This document shows, in pieces, positions 35,738-45,222 of a stretch of DNA of 64,000 nt. The number at the start of each line of letters is the position of its first letter. The stretch's first letter is position 1. The notes beneath the pieces were generated by a model, which saw nothing but the letters and a program-made list of their open reading frames with translations, had not been told where the DNA came from and did not search any database. Made by a program: the position numbers and the translations under genes. This stretch comes from CAIWHR01 sp963843595 (GTDB lineage: Bacteria > Pseudomonadota > Gammaproteobacteria > Burkholderiales > Casimicrobiaceae), in contig CAWJLG010000007.1 of NCBI GenBank assembly GCA_963843595.1, positions 124,001 through 188,000 on the forward strand, in the 5' to 3' direction.

Positions 35738-37024
35738 TCAGAGGGCATCGCGCGCGAGCCGCAGCCCCGAGAACTGCCAGCGCGCTTCGGGCGGGAAGAA
35801 ATTGCGGTACGTGGCACGCATGTGCGACCGGGGCGTCGCGCACGAACCACCGCGCAGCACGTACTGGTTGCACATGAATTTGCCGTTGTACTCGCCGACG
35901 GCGCCGGGCGCGGCGCGAAAGCCCGGATAGGGCGCGTACGCGCTCGCCGTCCATTCCCACACGTCGCCGAAAAACTGTGCCGGATTGTCGCCGTCGAACG
36001 GATGCACAGGCGGCAGAGGTTGCAGCGCGCCGGTTTCCTGGAAGTTGCCGTCGATCGGCAGGCCGGTCGCGGCGACCTCCCATTCGAATTCGGTGGGCAG
36101 CCGCGCGCCGGCCCATCGGGCATAGGCATCGGCTTCGAAAAGGCTCGCATGAACCATCGGGGCCTGCGGGTCGATGGCGACCCGGCCGCGCAGCGTGAAC
36201 GTCGTCCACCGGCCGTCCTGCTGGCGCCAATGGCAGGGGATGTCCCAGGCTTTGGCCATCCGCGTTTCCCAGCCCAGCGCCAGCCACAGTTCCGGGCGAC
36301 GGTAGCCGCCATCCTCGACGAAGGTGAGGAATTCCCCTTGGGTCACCGGGTGCGACGCGATCTCGAACGGCGCCACGAAAGCGCGGTGGCGCGGGGTCTC
36401 GTTGTCGAAGGCGAAGCCGGTGCCGGCGTGGCCGATGTCGACGAGACCCCCCGCGTACGGCCGCCAGCGTCGCGGTGCGACGACCGAAGGTCGCGGCAGC
36501 TCCGGCGGTCGATACGCGGGTGCCTGCGGATTGCATGACAGAAGGTGCAGCACGTCGGTCAGGATCAGCTCCTGATGCTGCTGTTCGTGCTGGATGCCGA
36601 GTTCGACCAGCCCATCGAGTTCGGCGTCGGCGCCCGTGCGCTCCAGCAGCGGCACCATCGCCCGTTCGACATGCGCGCGGTAGGCAAGGATGTCGTCCAG
36701 TGACGGCCGCGTCAGCAGCCCACGCTCGGGCCGCGGGTGCCGCTCGCCGACACCGTGGTAATACGAGTTGAACAGCACGCGGAAATGCGGATCGAACGCC
36801 GCGTAATCGGCGACGAACCGCTCGAGCACGAAGGTCTCGAAGAACCAGCTCGTGTGCGCGAGGTGCCACTTGACCGGACTCGAATCGGGCATCGACTGGA
36901 CCGCACAGTCCTCCGCGGAGAGCGGCGCCGCAAGCGCACGCGTCGTTGCCCGCACCTCGGCGAAGCGGGGGCCGAGCGTGCCCGGTGCGCCAGCGCGGAA
37001 CGCGCCTTCCACGCCAATCGCCAT
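35738..37024 (-). CDS. egtB: EgtB, hercynine sulfoxide synthase (ergothioneine)
   Basis: The 428-residue protein has an N-terminal DinB-like domain with iron-ligand histidines in WHLAHTSWFFETF and the H-x3-H motif LGIQHEQQHQELIL. It is followed by a formylglycine-generating-enzyme-like domain with VTQGEFLTFVEDGGYRRPE, ARLPTEFEWEVAA and FGDVWEWTASAYAPYPG. This matches EgtB, which links hercynine to a cysteine or glutathione-type thiol with oxygen. Its ATG overlaps the senC stop by one base (TGATG), so egtB is co-transcribed downstream of senB and senC. It differs clearly from the senA paralogue at 39109. Confidence 0.92.
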   Translation of the reverse strand: MAIGVEGAFRAGAPGTLGPRFAEVRATTRALAAPLSAEDCAVQSMPDSSPVKWHLAHTSWFFETFVLERFVADYAAFDPHFRVLFNSYYHGVGERHPRPERGLLTRPSLDDILAYRAHVERAMVPLLERTGADAELDGLVELGIQHEQQHQELILTDVLHLLSCNPQAPAYRPPELPRPSVVAPRRWRPYAGGLVDIGHAGTGFAFDNETPRHRAFVAPFEIASHPVTQGEFLTFVEDGGYRRPELWLALGWETRMAKAWDIPCHWRQQDGRWTTFTLRGRVAIDPQAPMVHASLFEADAYARWAGARLPTEFEWEVAATGLPIDGNFQETGALQPLPPVHPFDGDNPAQFFGDVWEWTASAYAPYPGFRAAPGAVGEYNGKFMCNQYVLRGGSCATPRSHMRATYRNFFPPEARWQFSGLRLARDAL

Positions 37025-38079
37025 CAGCGTACCGTCACGCGGGGCGGACCGGCGACGATTCCGCCGACGACCGCCGCGCGCGCGAAGCCCTCGTCGCGAA
37101 ACACCGCGAGTACGTCGCCGACGGCATCCGGAGCGCAGGCAACAAGGAGCCCGCCCGAGGTCTGCGGATCGGTCAGCAACCCGCGCTCGAGGTCGCCCAG
37201 CCCGGTACCGAGCGCGACGTCCTGTCCGTAGCCCGCCCAGTTGCGTCCCGAGGCGCCGGTCACCAGGCCCTCGCGCGCGAGTTCGGCGACCCCCGGATGC
37301 AGCGGCACCTGCGCGAAGTCGATCGTCGCGCCCGCGCCGCTGCCGCGGCAGATTTCGAGCAGGTGTCCCAGCAGGCCGAAGCCCGTCACGTCGGTCAGCG
37401 CGTGAACGCCGGGCATCGTGCCGAGACGGATCCCCGGCGTGTTGAGCTGCGTGGTGCTGGCGAGCATCGCCGCGTAGCCCTCCGGCGCGAGCCGGCCTTT
37501 CTTGAGCGCGGCGCTGTAGATGCCCACACCGAGCGGCTTGCCCAGCACCAGCACGTCGCCGGGTTGCGCGCCCGCGTTGCGCTTGAGGTGGCGCGGATCG
37601 ACGAGGCCGATCGCGACCAGGCCGTAGATCGGTTCCACCGAATCGATCGTGTGGCCGCCGGCGATCGGAATGCCGGCCCTGGCGCAGACCGCTTCGCCGC
37701 CTTCGAGGATGCGCCGGATCGTGTCGACGGGGAGCTTGTCGACGGGCATCCCGACCAGCGCCAGCGCGAACAGCGGTGTGCCGCCCATCGCGTAGACGTC
37801 GGAGATCGCATTGGTCGCCGCGATCGCGCCGAAATCGTACGGATCGTCGACGATGGGCATGAAGAAGTCGGTGGTCGCGACGATCGCCTGCGTGTCGTTG
37901 ATCCGATAGACGGCGGCGTCGTCGGCAGTCTCGATGCCGACGAGGAGTTCCTTGGGCAGAATCGACGGGCCCGACTTGGCGATGATTTCGTGCAGGACCG
38001 CGGGCGCGATCTTGCAGCCGCAGCCTCCGCCGTGGCTGAACTGCGTCAGGCGAAGCGGTGAGCGGTCGGGCGCATTCAT
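37024..38079 (-). CDS. senC: SenC/SelD-type selenophosphate synthase
   Basis: This 351-residue selenide, water dikinase has the catalytic loop GGGCGCKIAP (cysteine form, no selenocysteine). Further motifs are TADDAAVY, VATTDFFMPIVDDPYDFG, GGHTIDSVEPIYG and LTDPQTSGGLLVAC. It makes selenophosphate from selenide and ATP. Because it lies between the selenosugar synthase gene and egtB with overlaps at both ends, I assign it to selenoneine synthesis (SenC) rather than, or in addition to, Sec/tRNA selenation. No selA, selB or ybbB is in the window. Confidence 0.92.
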   Translation of the reverse strand: MNAPDRSPLRLTQFSHGGGCGCKIAPAVLHEIIAKSGPSILPKELLVGIETADDAAVYRINDTQAIVATTDFFMPIVDDPYDFGAIAATNAISDVYAMGGTPLFALALVGMPVDKLPVDTIRRILEGGEAVCARAGIPIAGGHTIDSVEPIYGLVAIGLVDPRHLKRNAGAQPGDVLVLGKPLGVGIYSAALKKGRLAPEGYAAMLASTTQLNTPGIRLGTMPGVHALTDVTGFGLLGHLLEICRGSGAGATIDFAQVPLHPGVAELAREGLVTGASGRNWAGYGQDVALGTGLGDLERGLLTDPQTSGGLLVACAPDAVGDVLAVFRDEGFARAAVVGGIVAGPPRVTVR

Positions 38080-39131
38080 GAAGGAATCCTCGCAGACGGG
38101 GGCGGCGACAAGGCGGTCATTCTACCGGCGCGGGCGGCGGCTGCCGCGAGGGCGTGCGCGACGGCGCTGCGCAGCGCCGCCCGCTCGGCATCGGGTGCGA
38201 ACAGCGGCGCGCGCGCCGCGCAGGCGGCCGCCAGCGATGTGTAGAGCGACGGGTCATCGAGCGTGCGCGTGAGCAGCCGCGCCAGCGCGTCTGCATCGCC
38301 GGCCGGAAAGTATCCGCGATAGTCGGCGCCGAGCATGCCGACATTACCGGGAATCCGGCTTGCGATGACGGGCGTTCCCCCCGTCACCGCCTCGACGACG
38401 ACATTGGCCCCGCCTTCCATCCGCGACGGGCACAGCAGCAGATGCGCCCGTTTGATCGCCTGGCGCGTCCACGCATGCGGACGCGGCCCGAGCCAGTGCA
38501 CGCGCGGATCGGCGGCGGCGAGTTCGCGGGCGACGGCGCCGAGCGCCGGGTCGAGCGGGGCGCCAATGATCGTCAGCGTGATCGGCGCATCGAGCGGCAA
38601 CCGGCGCCAGGCTGCGAAGGCCGTCGCCGGATCCTTTTCGGGACGCAGGTGGGCGACGAGCACGCAGTGGAGGGAGCCGCCGCGCTTCCTCGGCCAGGGC
38701 GCCAGCGTTCGTGCGGACTGGAACACGACGTCGGCCTTGGCGCGCGCGGACGCTGGCAGCGCCTCGCGCGCCGCTTCCTGCAACACGACCAGGCGATCGG
38801 CGTCGGCCAGCGACGCGCAGGCCGCAAGATCGCCGGCGGGCACGTCGCGGTAGAGATCGGTGCCCGTCAGGGCGACGACGAGTGCCCGGTCGGGACGCTC
38901 GGCCCGCCACGCAGCAATCGCCGGGCGAGCGCGCCGGGCGTGGAGCGCCACGAGCGCCGCGGCGTCGTCGCGCCGGCCGCCGGTCACCGGATCGGCAACG
39001 CCTTGTAGAATGACGCGCCACGCGGGGGCGAGCAGCCGTGCCCAGCGCGCGGCGGTGCGCCAGTTGCCGTTGTTGGCCGCGGCCAGGTACGGAGTGACGA
39101 GGACGAGCGTGGGAGCGCCGGGACGAGGCAT
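38076..39131 (-). CDS. senB: SenB, selenosugar synthase (GT-B glycosyltransferase)
   Basis: The start is set at the ATG at 39131 (MPRPGAPTLVLVTPYLAAAN), giving 351 residues. The GT-B features are LVTPYLAAANNGNWRTAARW at the N-terminus, LVAHLRPEKDPATAF and a C-terminal CPSRMEGGANVVVEAVTGG donor-binding block. The NGNWRTAARWARLL segment is typical of the family linked to selenoneine clusters. SenB joins selenophosphate to a UDP-sugar, forming the C-Se bond of a selenosugar. The stop overlaps the senC start by four bases (ATGA). Its 5' end overlaps the likely start of the divergent senA. Confidence 0.9.
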   Translation of the reverse strand: MPRPGAPTLVLVTPYLAAANNGNWRTAARWARLLAPAWRVILQGVADPVTGGRRDDAAALVALHARRARPAIAAWRAERPDRALVVALTGTDLYRDVPAGDLAACASLADADRLVVLQEAAREALPASARAKADVVFQSARTLAPWPRKRGGSLHCVLVAHLRPEKDPATAFAAWRRLPLDAPITLTIIGAPLDPALGAVARELAAADPRVHWLGPRPHAWTRQAIKRAHLLLCPSRMEGGANVVVEAVTGGTPVIASRIPGNVGMLGADYRGYFPAGDADALARLLTRTLDDPSLYTSLAAACAARAPLFAPDAERAALRSAVAHALAAAAARAGRMTALSPPPSARIPS

Positions 39132-40458
39132 CGCGGGAACGGGACCGACGAGCGCGGTCGCGGCGAAGACTTCGCCACGATCCGCGGCGGCCCTCGCGGC
39201 GGCATTGCGCGATGCGCGCGAGTATACGCTCGCGGCGTACGCGCACCTCACGGGCGACGCGCGCCGGTTCCCGCGGCTGCCGATCGTCAACGACGCGGCA
39301 TGGGAACTGGGCCACATCGCCTGGTTCCAGGAGTTCTGGTGCCGTCGCTACGCCCCCGACGACCCCGAAGGTGCGCGCACGCCGTCGCGCATCGCGAGCG
39401 CCGACCTCTGGTGGAACTCGAGCCGCGTGCCGCACGCCGTCCGCTGGGACCTGCCGCTGCCTGACCGGCGCGCGCTCGAAGCCTATCTGGCCGCGACGCT
39501 CGCCGACACGCTCGACGCATTGGCCGGTGCCGCGGCGGACGAGCGCTACTTCTTCGAGCTCGCGCTGCTGCACGAGGACATGCACGGCGAAGCGCTGCTG
39601 ATGACGCTGCAGACGCTCGCGCTACCGGCGCCGCCGCATCTCGTGCATGCGAGCCGCGCTCCGGCGGCAGCGGCGATCGACGGCGATGTCGCACTGGCGG
39701 GCGGGCGCCTCCTGATGGGAAGCGCGTCTACCGACGAGGCGCGGCGCTTCGTCTGGGACAACGAACGGTGCGCGCACGAAGTCACCCTGCGGCCGTTCGC
39801 GATCGCGCGCCGCTGCGTCACGAATGCCGAGTTCGCGGCGTTCGTCGACGAGGAGGGCTATCGGCGCCCCGAGTTCTGGTTGCCGGCGGGTAATGCATGG
39901 CGGTCGGCGGCAGGACGCCTGCATCCGGCGCACTGGCGGCGGGAGGCCGGGCAGCGTGAGTGGCTCGCGCGCCGGTTCGATCGCTGGCAGCCGCTTGCCG
40001 CCGAGGCGCCGGTGCAGCACGTGTCGTGGTTCGAAGCCGATGCGTGGTGCCGCTGGGCAGGTCGTCGTTTGCCCACAGAGGCGGAATGGGAATACGCGGC
40101 TGCGCAGTCCGGCGGCGAGAACGGACCGGCACCGAGTGCCGCCGGCCGCGCCAATCTCGACGCCGTGCATGGGGCGCCCGTCGCCGCCGGCGCGTACGCC
40201 GGGGCGAATCCCGACGATCTCGTGCAGCTGCTGGGCAACGTCTGGGAATGGACGGCGTCGCCGTTCGTACCCTATCCGGGCTTCGTCGCCGGCCCGTACG
40301 CGGACTACTCGGCACCGTGGTTCGGCGACCACCAGGTGCTGCGCGGCGGATCGTGGGCGACGCGCGCGCGCCTCGTCCATCACCGCTTCCGCAATTTCTA
40401 TCGGCCCGAGCGCAGCGACCCGTTCGTCGGTTTTCGCACGTGTGCAATCGACGTCTGA
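39109..40458 (+). CDS. senA: SenA, selenoneine synthase (EgtB paralogue)
   Basis: The frame encodes a DinB-like N-terminal domain (YTLAAYAHLTGDARRFPRL; PIVNDAAWELGHIAWFQEFW), the iron motif LLHEDMHGEALLMTL and an FGE-like C-terminal domain with LPTEAEWEYAAAQ and LLGNVWEWTASPFVPYPG. The HEDMH motif and the WELGHIAWFQEFW block distinguish SenA from EgtB (HEQQH). It joins a selenosugar to hercynine, leading to selenoneine. There is no ATG near the expected start. GTG at 39109 is used here; GTG at 39094 and TTG at 39205 are alternatives. The GTG starts overlap senB, which is unusual for divergent genes. Confidence 0.87.
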   Translation: MGAPGRGIAGTGPTSAVAAKTSPRSAAALAAALRDAREYTLAAYAHLTGDARRFPRLPIVNDAAWELGHIAWFQEFWCRRYAPDDPEGARTPSRIASADLWWNSSRVPHAVRWDLPLPDRRALEAYLAATLADTLDALAGAAADERYFFELALLHEDMHGEALLMTLQTLALPAPPHLVHASRAPAAAAIDGDVALAGGRLLMGSASTDEARRFVWDNERCAHEVTLRPFAIARRCVTNAEFAAFVDEEGYRRPEFWLPAGNAWRSAAGRLHPAHWRREAGQREWLARRFDRWQPLAAEAPVQHVSWFEADAWCRWAGRRLPTEAEWEYAAAQSGGENGPAPSAAGRANLDAVHGAPVAAGAYAGANPDDLVQLLGNVWEWTASPFVPYPGFVAGPYADYSAPWFGDHQVLRGGSWATRARLVHHRFRNFYRPERSDPFVGFRTCAIDV

Positions 40459-40867
40459 CGCGCCGAGGGCGGGGTGCGACCGAATATCGCGGGAACCCTG
40501 ACGCAGATCAAACCCGGCGGCGGCGCAAAACCGGCGTGCTCATGTAGCATCGACGCACGGTGAAAACGGTCAGCATGTGGTGCGCAACGAGACGATGACG
40601 CATCGCGAACCGGCGACCGCGCACCGAGTCGAGGAGCTGGTTTGAACGCGAAGGACGGCCCCCGTGCCGACTGCCATTGTCCGTGCGTCCGCAATGAAGG
40701 AGCACGCCGGACATCCGTGCCTCGCCCCGGATCAACGTTGATTTCCGCCCGCGGCAGCGGCGCGCGCCGGATCGGGCGCGCCCGTTGCGGGTCCCTGCCG
40801 ATGGCTTGGCGGACGACCTCAGGGTCGCGCCTGTGCCTGAGTGAACCCCCACCCGAGGACGCATGAC
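40459..40867 (+). promoter_or_regulatory. Intergenic and promoter region before the 2-oxoacid oxidoreductase operon
   Basis: About 410 bases with no supported gene. It contains an Fnr/Anr-like site CTGAC-GCAG-ATCAA (40498-40511, eight of ten matches to TTGAT-N4-ATCAA), a 12-base perfect palindrome ATCAACGTTGAT (40731-40742) and a GC hairpin (40759-40782, stem GGCGCGC/GCGCGCC). The length and these elements suggest a regulated promoter. None is proven. Confidence 0.45.
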
Positions 40868-41764
40868 ATGTCCCGCTACGAGATCGTGGCGCGTGAAGAT
40901 TTTTCCGACGTCACGTACCTGCTGGAAATCCGCCATCCGTTGCTCGCGAAGGCGGCGAAGCCCGGCCAGTTCGTCATCGTGATGGCCACCGAGCACGGTG
41001 AGCGCATTCCGCTGACCATTGCCGATTTCGACCGTGACCGGGGCACGATCACGCTCGTGATCCAGGCGGTCGGCAAGACGACCCGGGAAATGCAGGAAAC
41101 CTGCAAGGTCGGGACGGCACTGTATGCGGTTGTCGGACCGATGGGCGTGCCGAGCCCGCTCGGCCACGCGAAGAAGGTGCTCGTCGTCGGCGGCGGCCTC
41201 GGCGTCGCCCCGACCTACCCGCAGGCCCGGGCGTTCCAGGAGGCGGGTGCCTATGTGATCGGCGTCATCGGCTTCCGCAACAAGGACCTCATCTTCTGGG
41301 ACGACAAGTTCCGCGCCTGCTGCGACGAGGTGATCGTGTGCACCGATGACGGCTCGGCGGGCCTCAAGGGCACCGTCGCCGAGGGCATCAAGACCGCGAT
41401 CGCCCGCCACCCCGACATCGACGAATGCGTCGCGATCGGCCCGCCGATCATGATGAAGGGCTGCGCGGAGGCGACCCGCCCGTACAACATCAAGACGATG
41501 GTGAGCCTCAACCCGTTGATGGTCGACGGCACCGGGATGTGCGGCGGCTGCCGCGTGAAGATCGGTGACGAGATCAAGTTCGCCTGCGTCGACGGTCCCG
41601 ACTTCGACGGCCACAAGGTCGACTTCGACGACCTGATGGCGCGGCTGAAACGCTTCACCGCGGAAGAGCGGATGGCGCTCGAGCACTGGAACGACACGTG
41701 CCGCCTGATGAAGCAGGCCGACGCGATGACGCCCGCCTCCAATACCGACCAGGAGCTGTTCTAG
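40868..41764 (+). CDS. NfnA/SudB-type FAD/NAD-binding iron-sulfur subunit
   Basis: The start is the ATG at 40868 (MSRYEIVAREDFSDVTYLLE), giving 298 residues. It has a ferredoxin-reductase-like fold: the flavin part ERIPLTIADFDRDRG, the nucleotide part VLVVGGGLGVAPTYPQARAF, and a C-terminal 2Fe-2S loop with cysteines in GTGMCGGCRVKIGDEIKFAC. This is the small subunit of NADH-dependent ferredoxin:NADP oxidoreductase (NfnA) or sulfide dehydrogenase. The large subunit follows after three bases. With two 2-oxoacid:ferredoxin oxidoreductases downstream, it should exchange electrons between reduced ferredoxin and NAD(P)H. Confidence 0.88.
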   Translation: MSRYEIVAREDFSDVTYLLEIRHPLLAKAAKPGQFVIVMATEHGERIPLTIADFDRDRGTITLVIQAVGKTTREMQETCKVGTALYAVVGPMGVPSPLGHAKKVLVVGGGLGVAPTYPQARAFQEAGAYVIGVIGFRNKDLIFWDDKFRACCDEVIVCTDDGSAGLKGTVAEGIKTAIARHPDIDECVAIGPPIMMKGCAEATRPYNIKTMVSLNPLMVDGTGMCGGCRVKIGDEIKFACVDGPDFDGHKVDFDDLMARLKRFTAEERMALEHWNDTCRLMKQADAMTPASNTDQELF

Positions 41765-41767
41765 GCC

Positions 41768-43268
41768 ATGGCAGCGAAGAAGAAGACGATCCGGACCATT
41801 CCGCAGGAGCGCACGCCGGTCCTCGAGCAGGACCCGAAGGAGCGGGCGCGCAATTTCACCGAGGTGTCCTGCGGCTATCGCGTCGAGGAAGCGCTGCGCG
41901 AGGCGGACCGCTGCCTGCAGTGCGCCGACGAGCCCTGCGTGCGCGGCTGCCCGGTCGGCATCGACATCCCCGGCTTCATCCAGAAGATCGTCGAGAAGCA
42001 CTACCACGGCGCCTACGACATCATCACCGACACCAATCTTCTGCCCTCGATCTGCGGCCGCGTCTGCCCGCAGGAGAACCAGTGCGAGGGCGTGTGCACG
42101 GTCGGCGACACGCTCGAGCCGGTGGCGATCGGTCGCCTGGAGCGCTTTGTCGGCGACATGGCGATCAAGGAAGGCTGGGCGAACATTCCGTACATCGAGC
42201 GTTCCGGCTATCGCGTCGGCATCGTCGGCGCCGGTCCCGGCCGGGATGGCGTGCGCGGCGGACATGGCGAAGGCCGGCTGCGAAGTGATCGTCTACGAGG
42301 CGTTCCATCAGCCCGGCGGCGTGCTGAAGTACGGCATTCCGGACTTCCGGCTGCCCAACGAGGTGATCGACGCCGAGATCGACAAGCTGAAGCGGCTGGG
42401 CATCACCTTCGAATGCAACACGCTGGTGGGACGGCTGTTCACGATCGAGCAGATGGTCACCGAACTGGGCTTCGACGCGGTGTTCATCGGCACCGGCGCC
42501 GGCTACCCGAGCTTCATGGGTATTCCGGGGGAGTCGCTCAACGGCGTGCTCTCCGCGAACGAGCTGCTCACGCGCTGCAACCTGATGCGCGCGCGCGACT
42601 ATCCGAACTTCGACACGCCGCTGAAACCGGGCAAGCACGTGGCGGTGATCGGCGCCGGCAACACGGCGATGGACGCGCTGCGGGTGTCGCTGCGGCTGGG
42701 CGCCGAATCGGTCCACTGCATCTACCGCCGGTCCAAGAAGGAAGCCCCGGCGCGCGTGGAGGAGATCCATCACGCCGAGGAGGAGGGCGTCGACTTCAAC
42801 TGGCTGTCGAGCCCGATCGAAATCCTGGGCGACGACAACAAGACCGTGCGTGGGCTGCGCTGCGTGAAGATGGAACTCGGCGAGCCGGACGACTCGGGCC
42901 GCCGCCGTCCGGTGCCGGTCCCGGGCAGCGAGTTCGAGTTCGAGACCGACATGGTCGTGTTCGCGATCGGCACCAATGCCAATCCGATCCTCGGCCAGAC
43001 CTCGAAGCTCAAGCTCAACAAGCGCGGTTACATCGCCACCGACGAGAATCTCGCCACGTCGATCGCCGGCGTCTACGCGGGCGGCGACATCGTCACCGGC
43101 GCGGCGACCGTGATCGAGGCGATGGGCGCCGGGCGCAAGGCAGCGCGCGGCATGAAGGCCTACCTCGGCCTGCGCGACACCGAATCCGTGTACCAGACCG
43201 AACCGGCGGGGACGCGTTTCGGCATACCCGTCGAGGAGCACGGCTTCGCCCGCGTGCGCATCGCCTGA
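41768..43268 (+). CDS. NfnB/GltD-type NAD(P)-binding flavoprotein, one frameshift
   Basis: This partner of the preceding gene is about 500 residues. The N-terminus carries iron-sulfur cysteines (CLQCADEPCVRGCPV and ICGRVCPQENQCEGVC). Next come the FAD motif GIVGAGPAGMACAADMAK, obtained after removing one C near 42236 that breaks the frame, and the NADP motif VAVIGAGNTAMDALR, then the C-terminal GVYAGGDIVTGAATVIEAMGAG. It resembles glutamate synthase small subunit and NfnB. Glutamate synthase itself is not present, so ferredoxin/NAD(P)H exchange fits better. Whether it bifurcates electrons cannot be told from sequence. Confidence 0.88.
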
Positions 43269-43310
43269 CGGCCGCCGGCCGCCCCGCAACAAGCCCTACG
43301 AGGCACGACC

Positions 43311-45222
43311 ATGAACGACGCCGCAGTACTCGACCGCCCCGCTGTGCCCGGACCGGGCAGCGCGCAAGCGCGCCCACGTGACGCTGACCGAGCACATCGT
43401 CGAGGTGATCAGCGATTCCGGCGAAGGCGCGCAGCGCTGCGGACAGTCGCTCGCCGCGATCGCCGCGCGCAGCGGCAACGGCATCTGGACGGTCGAGATC
43501 ATTCCGGCCGAGATCCAGCCCCCCGCGCGCAGCGTGGCCGGCGCCAGCGGCATCCGGATCCGCATGGGCGGCCGGCGGGTGACCAACGGCGGCGACGAGA
43601 CCGACCTCGTCGTCGCGTTCAACGAACAGGTGCTGCTCGGCCGCGTCCGTGCCGGCGAGCTCAAGCCCGGTGCGACGATCCTGCTCGAGAGCATGTGGCG
43701 CGAGCACAAGGACCCGAAGATCGTCGCCTCCTACGTCGAGACGGTGAAGTCGCTCAACGAGTCCGGCTACCGGCTCTACGAGATCCCGCTCGAACGTGAG
43801 TGCCGCGCGATGATGTCCGATGCGCGACGCGGCAAGAACATGTTCGTCCTCGGCATGCTGTGCAGCATCTACAGCCTCGATATGCAGCTCGCACGCGATC
43901 AGGTCGCGCGGATCTTCGGCAAGAAGGACGAGAAGGTCATCGCCACCAACGTGCGGCTGCTCGACGCCGGGTTCGCCTGGGGCGAAGCCAACCTCGACTT
44001 CAAGTACGCGATCCCGGCCGAGCGGACGAAGGTGCCGCAGATCGTGGTCAACGGCAACACCGCGATCGCGCTCGGCGTGCTGGCGTCCGGCATGGACATC
44101 TGCGCGATGTACCCGATCACGCCGGCGACCTCGGCATCGCACTATCTTTCCGACGTGTTCGAGCGCGTCGGCGGTCTCGTGCACCAGGCGGAGGACGAGA
44201 TCGCCGCGTGCGCATTCGCGATCGGCGCTTCGTACGCGGGGCGCTGCGCGGTCACGATCACGTCGGGTCCTGGCTACTCGCTCAAGCAGGAAGGGATCGG
44301 GCTCGCGGTGATGGCCGAGGTCCCGCTGGTCGTGGTCAACGTCCAGCGCGGCGGGCCCAGCACCGGACAGCCTACCAAGGTCGAGCAGGGCGACCTGCTG
44401 ACGGCGATCTACGGCAGCCACGGCGACGCGCCGAAGGTGGTACTGGCGGTCAGCGACATCGAGGACTGCTTCTATTCGATGATCACGGCACGCAAGATCG
44501 CCGAGACGTTCAACGTCGTCGTCGTGGTCTTGTCCGACGCGAGTCTCGCGACCGCACAGGCGCCGTTCCCGCGGCCGCAGTTCTCGGAAGACTGGCTGGC
44601 TCCCCCCATCGATCAGAGCCCGGTGCCCGAGGGCGCGAAGCCCTACGACTGGGACCCGGTCACCGGCATCGCGCACCGGTTCATACCGGGCCAGCCCAAT
44701 GGGATGCACACGCTGACCGGCCTCGCGCACGATCGCGCGAGCAAGGTCGCGTACGACCCGGCGACCAACGAGGAGGGCCTGCGCGCGCGCAGCCTGAAGA
44801 TCGCGGCGCTGCAGAAGACGCTCAAGACGCCGCCGGTGCACGGCGCTCCGGAAGGTGATCTGCTGGTCGTCGGCTGGGGCAGCAACAAGGGCGTGATCGA
44901 GGAGGCGGTCGACCGCGCCCGTGCCGAGGGACTCAAGGTGTCGTCGCTGCACCTGCGCTTCATCCAACCGATGCCCTCCGGCATCCGCGAGATCTTTCAT
45001 CGCTTCGGCAAGGTCATGACCGTGGAAGGCAACTGGTCGGACCGGCGCGAGGACGAGCTGATCGATGAGGACAACCGTCGCTACTCGGCGCTGGCGATGA
45101 TGCTGCGCGCGCGCTTCCTGGTCGACGTCGACTGCTGGAGCGAGGCGCGCGGTCAGCCGATCAAGCCGGGCGACGTCGTCAAAGCGATGCGTGCCAAACT
45201 CAACGAAGGACAGCACATAACC
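43311..45222 (+). CDS. 2-oxoacid:ferredoxin oxidoreductase, fused gamma-alpha subunit (system 1)
   Basis: The ATG at 43311 begins MNDAAVLDRPAVPGPG. A shift near 43365 must be corrected to reach HVTLTEHIVEVISDSGEGAQ. A gamma domain (first 190 residues, with GIRIRMGGRRVTNGG) is fused to an alpha domain containing DICAMYPITPATSASHYL, TITSGPGYSLKQEGIGLA and VQRGGPSTGQPTKVEQGDLL, all typical of KorA/OFOR subunits. It forms the pyrimidine and substrate side of the enzyme. No stop is seen before the beta gene: the frame runs open into its ATG at 45223. Either a real fusion or a missed indel near 45215 explains this. Confidence 0.85.
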
